From: Clostridia bacterium
Lineage (GTDB): Bacteria > Bacillota > Clostridia > Oscillospirales > Acutalibacteraceae
Direction: 5' to 3'
Length of the DNA stretch: 8,452 nt
NCBI GenBank assembly: GCA_900757335.1
Contig: CAAENL010000063.1
Coordinates: 1 to 8,452, forward strand
A model generated the notes under the pieces. It was not told where the DNA came from, did no database searches, and saw nothing but the letters and a program-made list of their open reading frames with translations. Of this stretch, positions 1 through 6,066 are shown one piece after another; position 1 is the stretch's first letter; each line of letters starts with the position of its first letter. The translations under genes were made by a program, and so were the position numbers.

Positions 1-1
1 C

Positions 2-40
2 GGAGACGGTGCAGAAATGGCTATTATTGAACTTATATAA
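2..40 (+). CDS. C-terminal end of an unidentified gene (5' truncated)
   Basis: The window opens inside what looks like a coding tail. The frame starting at base 2 reads GDGAEMAIIELI and stops at TAA 38-40, about 20 nt before a strong intrinsic terminator, as expected for a gene end. The codons (GGA, GAC, GGT, GCA, GAA, ATT) match the usage of the other genes here. A second frame (ETVQKWLLLNLYN, stop at 42-44) is also open over this short stretch, so the frame is a preference, not a certainty. Too little protein is present to name it. Confidence 0.5.
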   Translation, partial: GDGAEMAIIELI

Positions 41-164
41 TTAAAGTTTTAATATTGTTTTTCGTCCTTACCGAAGGCATTGTCCTTGGTCGGGGCGAAT
101 TTTTTGTTGTTTATTTCTTGCGAAACGTCAAAAATAAAACCTTTAACGAATCATGCAAAAATAT
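15..164 (+). repeat. Direct repeat, copy 1 (gene tail plus terminator)
   Basis: Bases 15-142 recur at 232-359 with one substitution (C91 versus T308). The match continues, with a 1-nt length change and a few differences, to about 164/380. The copy contains the last 8 codons of the upstream gene and its whole terminator. The offset is 217 bp, so the arrangement looks like a tandem duplication of a gene 3' end rather than an inserted element. No terminal inverted repeats or target-site duplications are visible. Confidence 0.95.
61..105 (+). terminator. Intrinsic terminator of the upstream gene
   Basis: The arms 61-77 and 84-99 pair as TTCGTCCT with GGGGCGAA (including G·U pairs), then a T·C mismatch, then ACC-G-AAGG with CCTTGGT (one bulged G). 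The loop is CATTGT. Six T residues follow at 100-105, then GTTGTTT. This is a standard Rho-independent terminator, 20 nt after the preferred upstream stop codon. Confidence 0.88.
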
Positions 165-231
165 TTACGAATAATATTTCTAAAGATACGAGATGTAGAT
201 AAGATTTGTAGTTTCCGAAATACATTGACAA

Positions 232-380
232 AAATGGCTATTATTGAACTTATATAATTAAAGTTTTAATATTGTTTTTCGTCCTTACCGAAGGCATTGT
301 CCTTGGTTGGGGCGAATTTTTTGTTGTTTATTTCTTGCGAAACGTCAAAAATAAAACCTATACGAATCATACAAAAATAT
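232..380 (+). repeat. Direct repeat, copy 2 (gene tail plus terminator)
   Basis: This is the second copy of the 15-164 repeat. It carries ATG GCT ATT ATT GAA CTT ATA TAA (234-257), a detached duplicate of the upstream gene's last 8 codons, and the duplicated terminator. After 380, the AAGATATTTATAGTTTTTGA segment weakly resembles 201-220 of the first unit. The original duplicated unit may therefore have been longer and later lost about 35 bp. The short reading frame here is not a gene. Confidence 0.95.
278..322 (+). terminator. Duplicated intrinsic terminator
   Basis: The hairpin and T6 tract are the same as at 61-105. The only base change inside the stem-loop (T308 in place of C) falls at the position that is already mismatched, so pairing is unaffected. 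Any transcription passing the first terminator meets this one before reaching the promoter at 506-535. Confidence 0.85.
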
Positions 381-415
381 AAGATATTTATAGTTTTTGA
401 TGGCGATTATTTTTG

Positions 416-464
416 AAGATATTTGCACATAAAAATAATGTAATTATTTTACATTTTATATCTT
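416..464. repeat. Nested AT-rich inverted repeats
   Basis: The outer arms AAGATAT (416-422) and ATATCTT (458-464) are perfect reverse complements. Inside them, AAAATAAT (432-439) and ATTATTTT (443-450) form an 8-bp inverted repeat with a 3-nt centre, and ATGTAA/TTACAT (438-443 and 449-454) form an alternative one. They lie 40-90 bp upstream of the promoter at 506-535. They could be a protein-binding site, a weak RNA hairpin or chance in AT-rich DNA. Nothing else is recognised between 381 and 505. Confidence 0.4.
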
Positions 465-505
465 TAGAATTGTAATTGGTTTTTTATAAGAAAAAAATTA
501 ATCAT

Positions 506-535
506 TTGACATTGTTTATGTATTAATGATATAAT
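506..535 (+). promoter_or_regulatory. Sigma-A type promoter of the Nif11-leader precursor gene
   Basis: A perfect -35 box TTGACA (506-511) is separated by 18 bp from a perfect -10 box TATAAT (530-535). A TG one base upstream of the -10 box (527-528) makes it an extended -10 as well. Transcription should start near 541-543, giving a 5' leader of about 70 nt. Both hexamers match consensus, so strong basal transcription is predicted unless an unseen regulator acts. Confidence 0.85.
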
Positions 536-613
536 ATTTCAAGTGAATGTTTTATTTATAACTATTTGAGATAAATTAAACAAATTTATTGAAATTTAAG
601 TAGGAGGATTGTA

Positions 614-1093
614 ATGAAAAAGGATTTAATATCTCTGCTCCAAAGCGAAGAATTTTTAGCAAAACTAAACGACTCTTCCACTCCTGAGGAAGTTTGTGAA
701 ATTTTTTCAAAAGAAGGTTACGAAATATCTAATGAAAAAGCCAAGGTTGTTATGGATGCCTTGAAAGTCGCCAATAAGAGAATCAGAAACAACGAAGAAG
801 TTTCTGATGAAGAACTTGAGGAAATTGCCGGCGGAATCGGAAAAAAAGATATTGTGAGGATAAGAATATTCGAAGAAATAATAGTTTCTTCAGATATATC
901 CGATGAACCAGATATGAAAAAACCTTTGCCGCCTATTCCGGGCAAACCCGGACATCTTAAACCTATTCCAGGAGGCCCCGGGGATATTATGCATAAACCT
1001 GTTACATTACCCGCTCCACCACCTCACCGTCCTGTGGTTGATTGTGAAGATCAAAAATCTCGGGATGAAGTTGTAGAATGGTTTAACAAGTAG
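614..1093 (+). CDS. Nif11-type leader RiPP precursor with proline-rich core
   Basis: The 159-residue product looks like a ribosomally made peptide precursor. Residues 1-74 resemble Nif11-like leaders: an amphipathic N-terminus (LLQSEEFLAKL), TPEEVCEIFSKEGYEIS in the middle, and the closing VSDEELEEIAGG, whose Gly-Gly at 73-74 is the expected cut site for a peptidase-containing ABC exporter. The 85-residue follower has a charged start, 15 prolines between 99 and 140, and the acidic tail around C144. It contains one cysteine and few Ser/Thr, so a classic multi-ring lanthipeptide is unlikely. AGGAGG (602-607) sits 6 nt before ATG 614. No modifying enzyme, protease or transporter is in the window, and rpsO follows from its own promoter. 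The Nif11 assignment rests on motif recognition. The core is not a class I recognise, and an exported structural peptide or a non-functional orphan remain possible. Confidence 0.8.
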   Translation: MKKDLISLLQSEEFLAKLNDSSTPEEVCEIFSKEGYEISNEKAKVVMDALKVANKRIRNNEEVSDEELEEIAGGIGKKDIVRIRIFEEIIVSSDISDEPDMKKPLPPIPGKPGHLKPIPGGPGDIMHKPVTLPAPPPHRPVVDCEDQKSRDEVVEWFNK

Positions 1094-1103
1094 AATATTT
1101 TGC

Positions 1104-1132
1104 TTTACAAAGAGATACAAATGAGGTATAAT
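1104..1132 (+). promoter_or_regulatory. rpsO promoter
   Basis: TTTACA (1104-1109), a 17-bp spacer and a perfect TATAAT (1127-1132) form a good housekeeping promoter. Transcription would begin near 1138-1140, just upstream of the structured rpsO leader. No terminator is visible between the precursor stop codon and this promoter, so readthrough from the precursor gene into rpsO is also possible. Confidence 0.8.
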
Positions 1133-1143
1133 ATAAATCTAAC

Positions 1144-1217
1144 TACCCCCATTTTCGGAACATGTTCTGAGAGTGCCACTAAAAAAATTCGTGGACTGGG
1201 TAAATTTTAGAGAGGTG
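1144..1217 (+). promoter_or_regulatory. Predicted S15-responsive mRNA leader (three-way junction) with rpsO RBS
   Basis: The leader can fold into a three-way junction. P1 pairs UACCC (1144-1148) with GGGUA (1198-1202). P2 is CGGAA/UUCUG (1156-1160 and 1165-1169) capped by CAUG. P3 is AGU-G-CCAC/GUGG-ACU (1172-1179 and 1191-1197) with one bulged G and an A-rich loop. P3 stacks directly on P1. P2 contains a G·U pair next to a G-C pair (1157·1168 and 1158-1167), the type of motif S15 reads in 16S rRNA helix 22. The ribosome binding site AGAGGUG (1211-1217) lies 8 nt after P1, with ATG 1225 7 nt further. S15 autoregulation through varied leaders is established in several phyla. That this one works so is inferred from the fold. 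Confidence 0.6.
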
Positions 1218-1224
1218 TAAATAT

Positions 1225-1491
1225 ATGATATCAAACGAAGAAAAACAAGAAATTATTAAAGTGTATGCTTGTCACGAGGGAGATACAGGTTCTCCGGAAG
1301 TTCAAATCGCTATTCTTTCAAAGAGAATAAACTCTCTTACCGAACACTTGAAAATTCATAAGAAAGACAATCACTCAAGAAGAGGTCTTCTTATGATGGT
1401 AGGAAAAAGAAGAGCATTACTCAACTACTTACGCAAAAAAGACATCGAAAGATACAGATCTATTATCGAAAGACTCGGAATTCGTAAATAA
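1225..1491 (+). CDS. rpsO: 30S ribosomal protein S15
   Basis: The 88-residue protein is full length for S15, a primary binder of the central domain of 16S rRNA that nucleates assembly of the 30S platform. Family hallmarks include [13 protein letters not shown] (19-31), the RNA-contact segment [16 protein letters not shown] (41-56) and the C-terminal ERLGIRK. The contact residues H41, H45, D48 and S51 are kept. Position 49 is Asn where most family members have His (DHHS becomes DNHS), a minor variation. The gene has its own promoter and structured leader, and a hairpin terminator follows. pnp lies next downstream, as in many bacteria. Confidence 0.98.
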   Translation: MISNEEKQEIIKVYACHEGDTGSPEVQIAILSKRINSLTEHLKIHKKDNHSRRGLLMMVGKRRALLNYLRKKDIERYRSIIERLGIRK

Positions 1492-1526
1492 AATCAATTG
1501 TTTAAAAAATTATTCGAGTAAAATCG

Positions 1527-1566
1527 TGCAGATGACCGCTATAGGTTGTCTGCATATTTTAATTTT
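1527..1566 (+). terminator. rpsO-pnp intergenic hairpin terminator
   Basis: An uninterrupted 11-bp stem pairs TGCAGATGACC (1527-1537) with GGTTGTCTGCA (1544-1554), including two G·U pairs, around the loop GCTATA. The following tract TATTTTAATTTTT is U-rich but interrupted, so termination may be partial and some transcripts may run on into pnp. AAAAT (1520-1524) and ATTTT (1556-1560) can lengthen the stem. Such a hairpin can also shield the rpsO mRNA 3' end. Confidence 0.8.
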
Positions 1567-1581
1567 TGTAAGAAATTAATA

Positions 1582-1610
1582 TGTTTATTTTTTATCGAAT
1601 GTTATATAAT
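1582..1610 (+). promoter_or_regulatory. Probable pnp promoter
   Basis: A perfect -10 box TATAAT is at 1605-1610. The -35 region 17 bp upstream (TGTTTA, 1582-1587) is a poor match, so only the -10 is convincing. Transcription would start near 1617, leaving about 44 nt before ATG 1661. No hairpin resembling the RNase III-cleaved pnp leader of enterobacteria is seen in that leader. Confidence 0.45.
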
Positions 1611-1660
1611 TAATATCTGATTGTTTTATTTGTATTTTTATAATTTTTTGGAGGAATTTA

Positions 1661-3742
1661 ATGTTTGAAAATCACAAAACGTTTAAAACTCAATTGGCCG
1701 GAAGAGAATTAGTTGTTGAAACAGGAAAATTTGCTCAACTTGCAAACGGTTCATGTCTTGTAAGATACGGCGATACTGCGGTACATGTTGCCGTTACTGC
1801 ATCGGAAAAGCCAAGAGAAGGAATAGATTTTTTCCCTCTTTCGGTAGATTTTGAAGAAAGATTGTATGCTGTAGGAAAAATTCCGGGTTCATTTTCAAAA
1901 AGAGAAGGCAAACCTTCCGAAAAAGCAATACTTGCTTCCAGAGTTATCGACAGGCCCATAAGACCTTTGTTCCCTAAAGATATGCGTAACGATGTTTCGG
2001 TTGTGTGTACTGTCATGTCTGTGGATGAAGATTGCTCTCCCGAAATAACCGCAATGATAGGTACTTCGGTAGCTTTAAGTATTTCCGACATACCTTGGGA
2101 CGGGCCGATAAGCGGTGTGTTTGTCGGACTTGTTGACGGCGAAATAATAATAAATCCAACTCTAAAAGAACGCTTGAATTCTGACCTTTCTTTAACTGTA
2201 GCATCAACCGAAAATCTTATTCCAATGATTGAAGCAGGAGCTAACGAAGTTTCGGATGAGATAATGTATGAGGCTATTTTGAAAGCTCATGAAACAAATA
2301 AAGGCGTAATTGAATTTATAAACCGTATAAAATCTGAAATAGGAAAAGAAAAGTTTTCTTATGAAAGTTCTAATCCTTCGGAAGATATGTTTGAAGCAGT
2401 TAAAAATTATACCGAAGAAGATTTAAAATTTGCACTCTACACACCAGATAAAAATGTACGTGAAGAACGTTTGGCTCCAATATACGAAAAAGTTTATGAA
2501 CATTTTTCCGAAATATATCCTGATAGTGAAAAGCAGCTCAATGAATGCATATACAAAGTTCAAAAACATATTGTAAGACGTTGGCTTCTTGACGAGCAAA
2601 AACGTGTTGACGGACGTGGTATGGACGAAATCAGGCCGTTGGACGCCGAAGTTGGAATTTTACCGAGAGTACACGGTTCAGGACTTTTTACCAGAGGACA
2701 AACTCAAGTATTAACCGTTCTTACTTTAGGACCTATGAGCGATGAACAAACTTTGGACGGAATAGATTCTCAAGAATCCAAAAGATATATGCACCACTAT
2801 AATTTCCCCTCATATTCAGTCGGAGAAACAAGACCGAGCCGCGGTCCGGGCAGGCGTGAAATAGGTCACGGAGCTCTTGCCGAAAAAGCTCTTGTTCCTG
2901 TTATTCCTCCTGTTGAAAAGTTCCCTTATGCGATAAGACTTGTGTCTGAAGTTTTGTCTTCAAACGGATCTACGTCTCAAGCGTCGGTATGTGGTTCAAC
3001 ACTTGCCCTTATGGACGGTGGAGTGCCTATAAAAGCTCCTGTTGCGGGTATATCATGCGGATTAATAACCGAAGGCGATCGCTGGATGACAATGGTTGAT
3101 ATCCAAGGATTGGAAGACTTTTTCGGAGACATGGATTTTAAAGTCGCAGGAACGCACAAAGGCATTACCGCTATTCAAATGGATCTTAAAATACACGGCC
3201 TTACAAAAGAAATAATAAAAGAAGCACTTCATAAAACTCACAAAGCAAGAGATTATATACTTGATGAAGTAATGCTCAAAGCTATAGATAAGCCCCGAAA
3301 TGAGTTGTCACATTTTGCCCCAAAAGTCCTTACAATGACAGTTGCGGTTGATAAAATTCGTGACATTATAGGTTCGGGAGGAAAAGTCGTCCAAAAGATA
3401 TGTTCCGATTTTGATGTTAAAGTCGATATTGAAGAAGACGGAAAAGTATTTGTTATGGGAGTTGACATTGACAATTGCCGTAAAGCTTTATCTACCATTA
3501 AAAATATCGTGACCACACCCGAAGTTGGAGCGGTGTACATGGGTAAAGTGGTAAGAATCATGGATTTTGGAGCTTTTATAGAGTTTGCTCCGGGGAAAGA
3601 AGGACTGTGTCATATTTCTCAAATAGACAACAAACGTATAAATAAAGTCAGTGACGTTCTTTCGGTCGGTCAGGAAGTAAAAGTCAGAATAACCGAAATA
3701 GACAGCAAAGGAAGAATAAATCTTTCCATGAAAGACGTTTAA
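1661..3742 (+). CDS. pnp: Polyribonucleotide nucleotidyltransferase (PNPase)
   Basis: The 693-residue enzyme degrades RNA 3' to 5' by phosphorolysis, releasing nucleoside diphosphates, and can run in reverse to add tails. Domains in order are a first RNase PH core (about 10-145), a helical linker (about 235-310), a second catalytic RNase PH core (about 320-550), a KH domain (about 555-615) and an S1 domain (about 622-693). Visible motifs are GLFTRGQTQ (341-349) and SNGSTSQAS (434-442) around the phosphate site, the DFFGDMDFKVAG segment with D486, D492 and K494, the KH loop GSGG (571-574) and S1 GKVVRIMDFGAFIEF (628-642). The length is normal and no key residue is missing. GGAGG (1650-1654) lies 6 nt before ATG. 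Two glycosyltransferase genes follow after 35 nt with no terminator, so they probably share its transcript. Confidence 0.98.
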   Translation: MFENHKTFKTQLAGRELVVETGKFAQLANGSCLVRYGDTAVHVAVTASEKPREGIDFFPLSVDFEERLYAVGKIPGSFSKREGKPSEKAILASRVIDRPIRPLFPKDMRNDVSVVCTVMSVDEDCSPEITAMIGTSVALSISDIPWDGPISGVFVGLVDGEIIINPTLKERLNSDLSLTVASTENLIPMIEAGANEVSDEIMYEAILKAHETNKGVIEFINRIKSEIGKEKFSYESSNPSEDMFEAVKNYTEEDLKFALYTPDKNVREERLAPIYEKVYEHFSEIYPDSEKQLNECIYKVQKHIVRRWLLDEQKRVDGRGMDEIRPLDAEVGILPRVHGSGLFTRGQTQVLTVLTLGPMSDEQTLDGIDSQESKRYMHHYNFPSYSVGETRPSRGPGRREIGHGALAEKALVPVIPPVEKFPYAIRLVSEVLSSNGSTSQASVCGSTLALMDGGVPIKAPVAGISCGLITEGDRWMTMVDIQGLEDFFGDMDFKVAGTHKGITAIQMDLKIHGLTKEIIKEALHKTHKARDYILDEVMLKAIDKPRNELSHFAPKVLTMTVAVDKIRDIIGSGGKVVQKICSDFDVKVDIEEDGKVFVMGVDIDNCRKALSTIKNIVTTPEVGAVYMGKVVRIMDFGAFIEFAPGKEGLCHISQIDNKRINKVSDVLSVGQEVKVRITEIDSKGRINLSMKDV

Positions 3743-3777
3743 AAATTAATATTTAGCCTTTGAAAGGATATATGTTT

Positions 3778-4866
3778 ATGAAAAACATTAAAAACATTAA
3801 TGACGTTAAAGATAGAATGATAATATGGGGATTTTTTCTTTCGATTTTAGCTATTATGTGGTTGTCACCGCGTTTAGTTTCATATGGAAGCAAAGTAGAT
3901 CTTTCCCAAAACGATATTAAAGTTTCGATAATTGTTCCCGTTTACAATACCGAAAAATATCTTGACGAATGTTTGGAAACACTTGAAAATCAAACTCTTA
4001 AAGAAATAGAAATAATATGCGTAAACGACGGTTCAAAAGATGGTTCTCTTCAAATTCTTCAAAACCATGCCAAAAAAGATTCACGCATTAAAGTTATTGA
4101 CCAAAAAAATTCAGGAGTAAGTGTTACGCGTAACAACGGACTTAAAGCTGCAAGAGGCAATTATGTAATATTTTGCGATTCTGATGACCTTATTCCTCCT
4201 TATGCATATCAAAAAGCCTACGAAGACGCGGTCAGATACGGAGTTGATGTTGTAGGACTCAAACTTATGGCGTTTATAGAAGGCCAGGAAACCGTGGATG
4301 TAAACAGTTTCGAGTATGACAGTTCAAAAGTCAGAAGATGTGCAAGAAAAGGATATCAAAATCCGTTTTATTACATGCTTGAAAACAGTTCCTACATGGT
4401 TACCAAAATGTTTAGACGTTCTTTCTTGATTGATAACAATTTATTTTTCAAAGAGGGAGTCACAAACTATGAAGACGGACTTTTCAATTTCATGGTTTTC
4501 CCACACGTTACGGAAATGGTTCAAGATGACAATATTTTTTATTGTTACAGAGCATGTAGACCTAACTCCGCGGCGACAGTATTTAACGTAAAAAGAGTTT
4601 TGGGAAGTACTATGATTGCGACTCAAGAACTTCTTGACAATATTAATATTTTTAATTTCCAAAAATCTGATGAATGGGTTTTTGCAAAGATAATGGATCT
4701 CAATTACAATCATATAACTAAAGATATTCCGAATCCCGAAGAGAAAAAATATTACGCCGGTACTCTTGTTAAAATACTTGACGAATATATGAAAGACCAT
4801 AATCCGAATATTCCTCAATGGATAAAAAATCAAATAGAGGATTTAAGGAAAATATCAAAGGAATAA
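3778..4866 (+). CDS. Family 2 glycosyltransferase with N-terminal membrane segment (paralogue 1)
   Basis: The 362-residue protein has a hydrophobic helix at about 14-30 and a GT-A fold family 2 domain from about 47. Motifs are VSIIVPVYNTEKYLDECL (49-66), VNDGSKDGS (82-90) in the nucleotide-sugar site, DSDD (134-137) as the metal-binding DXD, and YEDG (231-234) as the likely catalytic-base region. Proteins of this type usually transfer a sugar during capsule, teichoic acid or lipopolysaccharide-like assembly. Donor and acceptor cannot be told from sequence. ATG 3778 is chosen because AAAGGA (3763-3768) lies 9 nt upstream and the protein then begins MK like its neighbour. TTG 3760 precedes that site and ATG 3772 is only 3 nt from it. 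The next gene is a close paralogue 3 nt downstream. A 100-residue block (48-147) is 79% identical by hand alignment. Confidence 0.88.
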   Translation: MKNIKNINDVKDRMIIWGFFLSILAIMWLSPRLVSYGSKVDLSQNDIKVSIIVPVYNTEKYLDECLETLENQTLKEIEIICVNDGSKDGSLQILQNHAKKDSRIKVIDQKNSGVSVTRNNGLKAARGNYVIFCDSDDLIPPYAYQKAYEDAVRYGVDVVGLKLMAFIEGQETVDVNSFEYDSSKVRRCARKGYQNPFYYMLENSSYMVTKMFRRSFLIDNNLFFKEGVTNYEDGLFNFMVFPHVTEMVQDDNIFYCYRACRPNSAATVFNVKRVLGSTMIATQELLDNINIFNFQKSDEWVFAKIMDLNYNHITKDIPNPEEKKYYAGTLVKILDEYMKDHNPNIPQWIKNQIEDLRKISKE

Positions 4867-4869
4867 TTT

Positions 4870-5931
4870 ATGAAAATAAATTTAAAAAACAGTCTTGTTT
4901 CAAGGCTTGCGGTTTGTTTTTGGAGTTTGGCGATTTTGGTTGCATCGGTGTATATCGGAGATGTTTTAAGTAGATTTAATCCAAAAATTTCGATTATAAT
5001 GCCTGTGTACAATACCGAAAAATACTTGGATGAATGTTTAAATAGTATTGAAAATCAAACTTTAAAAAGAATCGAAATAATATGCGTAAATGACGGTTCA
5101 AAAGACGGTTCTTTAGATATTCTCCGAAAACATGCTAAAAAAGACAGAAGAATTCGTGTGATTAATCAAAAAAACTCGGGAGTAAGCATTGCACGAAATA
5201 ACGGTATAAAAGCAGCTAGAGGGAAATATGTTGCGTTTGTGGATTCGGACGATATTGTCCCTCCTTATGCTTATGAAAAGGCTTGTATTTGTGCTGAAAA
5301 ATATAATGTTCAAGTTGTGTGCTTGGGAAATATATGCTACCTTGACGGAGATAAAATTGATTTGAATTCTTTTAAATATAATGACTCCGAAGTAAACGAA
5401 ATCAGCTGTGAAAAATATCAAAATCCGTACTATTTTTTAAACATAGAGATGACTTCGGTGTGGAATAAGATATGGAAAAAATCTTTTTTGACCGATAACG
5501 ATATTTACTTTAAAGAAGGCATTGCAAGAGGCGAAGACGGACTTTTTAATTGTATTGCGTTTGCAAGTTTAAGAAGAACGGTGCATGATAATAACGTTTT
5601 TTATTGTTACAGACAAAACCGCCCCGAATCCGCTCTAACTACGTCCAATGCGAAGAAAATTCTTGAGAGTGTTATTCCGATTTCAAGGGAGCTTGTAAAT
5701 AATCGTTGGCGTTTTGAGTTTGAAGACAGAGACGAATGGCTTACAAATAGAATTTTGGATTTAACATTTACAAGGATTACTGAAGATTTATCTAATTATG
5801 AAGATAAGGTGCGATTTTCTCGAGAAACTTTGGCTGTTATAGATGACTATTTTGAGAAGTATAACATAACCACTTCAGAGAAAAACATTAAAAGAATAAA
5901 TTCTTTAAGAAAAATTGCAAAACAATTTTGA
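4870..5931 (+). CDS. Family 2 glycosyltransferase with N-terminal membrane segment (paralogue 2)
   Basis: The 353-residue paralogue of the preceding gene starts 3 nt after its stop codon. AAAGGA (4857-4862) overlaps the end of that gene and lies 7 nt before ATG, so the pair is clearly co-transcribed and possibly coupled in translation. A hydrophobic helix spans about 13-30. The GT-A motifs are SIIMPVYNTEKYLDECL (41-57), VNDGSKDGS (73-81), the DXD site DSDD (125-128) and GEDG (221-224). The C-terminal part is helical and ends LRKIAKQF. The helix sequence differs from paralogue 1, while the catalytic block is strongly conserved. A partial copy of its last 42 codons follows immediately downstream in the same frame. 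Substrate and pathway are unknown. A role in surface polysaccharide synthesis is an inference from family membership. Confidence 0.88.
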   Translation: MKINLKNSLVSRLAVCFWSLAILVASVYIGDVLSRFNPKISIIMPVYNTEKYLDECLNSIENQTLKRIEIICVNDGSKDGSLDILRKHAKKDRRIRVINQKNSGVSIARNNGIKAARGKYVAFVDSDDIVPPYAYEKACICAEKYNVQVVCLGNICYLDGDKIDLNSFKYNDSEVNEISCEKYQNPYYFLNIEMTSVWNKIWKKSFLTDNDIYFKEGIARGEDGLFNCIAFASLRRTVHDNNVFYCYRQNRPESALTTSNAKKILESVIPISRELVNNRWRFEFEDRDEWLTNRILDLTFTRITEDLSNYEDKVRFSRETLAVIDDYFEKYNITTSEKNIKRINSLRKIAKQF

Positions 5932-5940
5932 GTCAAAGAA

Positions 5941-6066
5941 AATAAAGTGCGATTTTCTCGGAAAATCTTAGCGATTATAGGTGGTTGTTTTAAGAAATAT
6001 AATGCAATCGCCTCTAAAAAACATCAAAAAATAAACTCCTTAAGAAAAATTGCAAAACAATTTTGA
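5941..6066 (+). pseudogene. Remnant copy of a glycosyltransferase C-terminus
   Basis: The 41 codons from 5941 to a TGA at 6064-6066 read NKVRFSRKILAII...INSLRKIAKQF. They match the last 42 residues of the preceding glycosyltransferase (5803-5931) at 26 of 41 aligned positions with one codon missing. The final 27 nt (6040-6066) equal 5905-5931 exactly. The remnant has no start codon or ribosome binding site of its own and sits in the same frame as the upstream gene, separated from it only by TGA and three codons. It is either a decaying tandem duplication of the gene tail or the last piece of a deleted third paralogue. Confidence 0.85.

Noticed and set aside
234..257. Small reading frame MAIIELI in repeat copy 2
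   Set aside because: It is a duplicated gene end with no ribosome binding site, directly upstream of a terminator.
225..258. TTGACA (225-230) and TATAAT (253-258) as a promoter
   Set aside because: The spacer is 22 bp, too long for normal sigma-A use. The TATAAT also belongs to the duplicated gene tail, where it is coding sequence in copy 1.
15..380. CRISPR array or insertion sequence explanation for the direct repeats
   Set aside because: There are only two long copies rather than many short ones, with no transposase, no terminal inverted repeats and no target-site duplication. The repeat includes a gene end and terminator.
571..589. ATAAATT/AATTTAT inverted repeat in the precursor gene leader
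   Set aside because: The stem is only A-U pairs in very AT-rich DNA with a 5-nt centre. Chance is the simplest explanation.
1158..1167. GAACATGTTC as a LexA/SOS operator in front of rpsO
   Set aside because: Firmicutes SOS boxes have four bases between GAAC and GTTC, while this has two. The palindrome is better explained as helix P2 of the rpsO leader.
3760..3777. TTG 3760 as start of the first glycosyltransferase
   Set aside because: The plausible ribosome binding site AAAGGA lies inside this extension. ATG 3778 gives correct spacing and an N-terminus like the paralogue.
4441..4833. Open reading frame on the - strand opposite the first glycosyltransferase
   Set aside because: The + strand protein here is a conserved glycosyltransferase. 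The antisense frame has no ribosome binding site and no recognisable product. The same applies to the other antisense frames inside pnp, lepA and the second glycosyltransferase.
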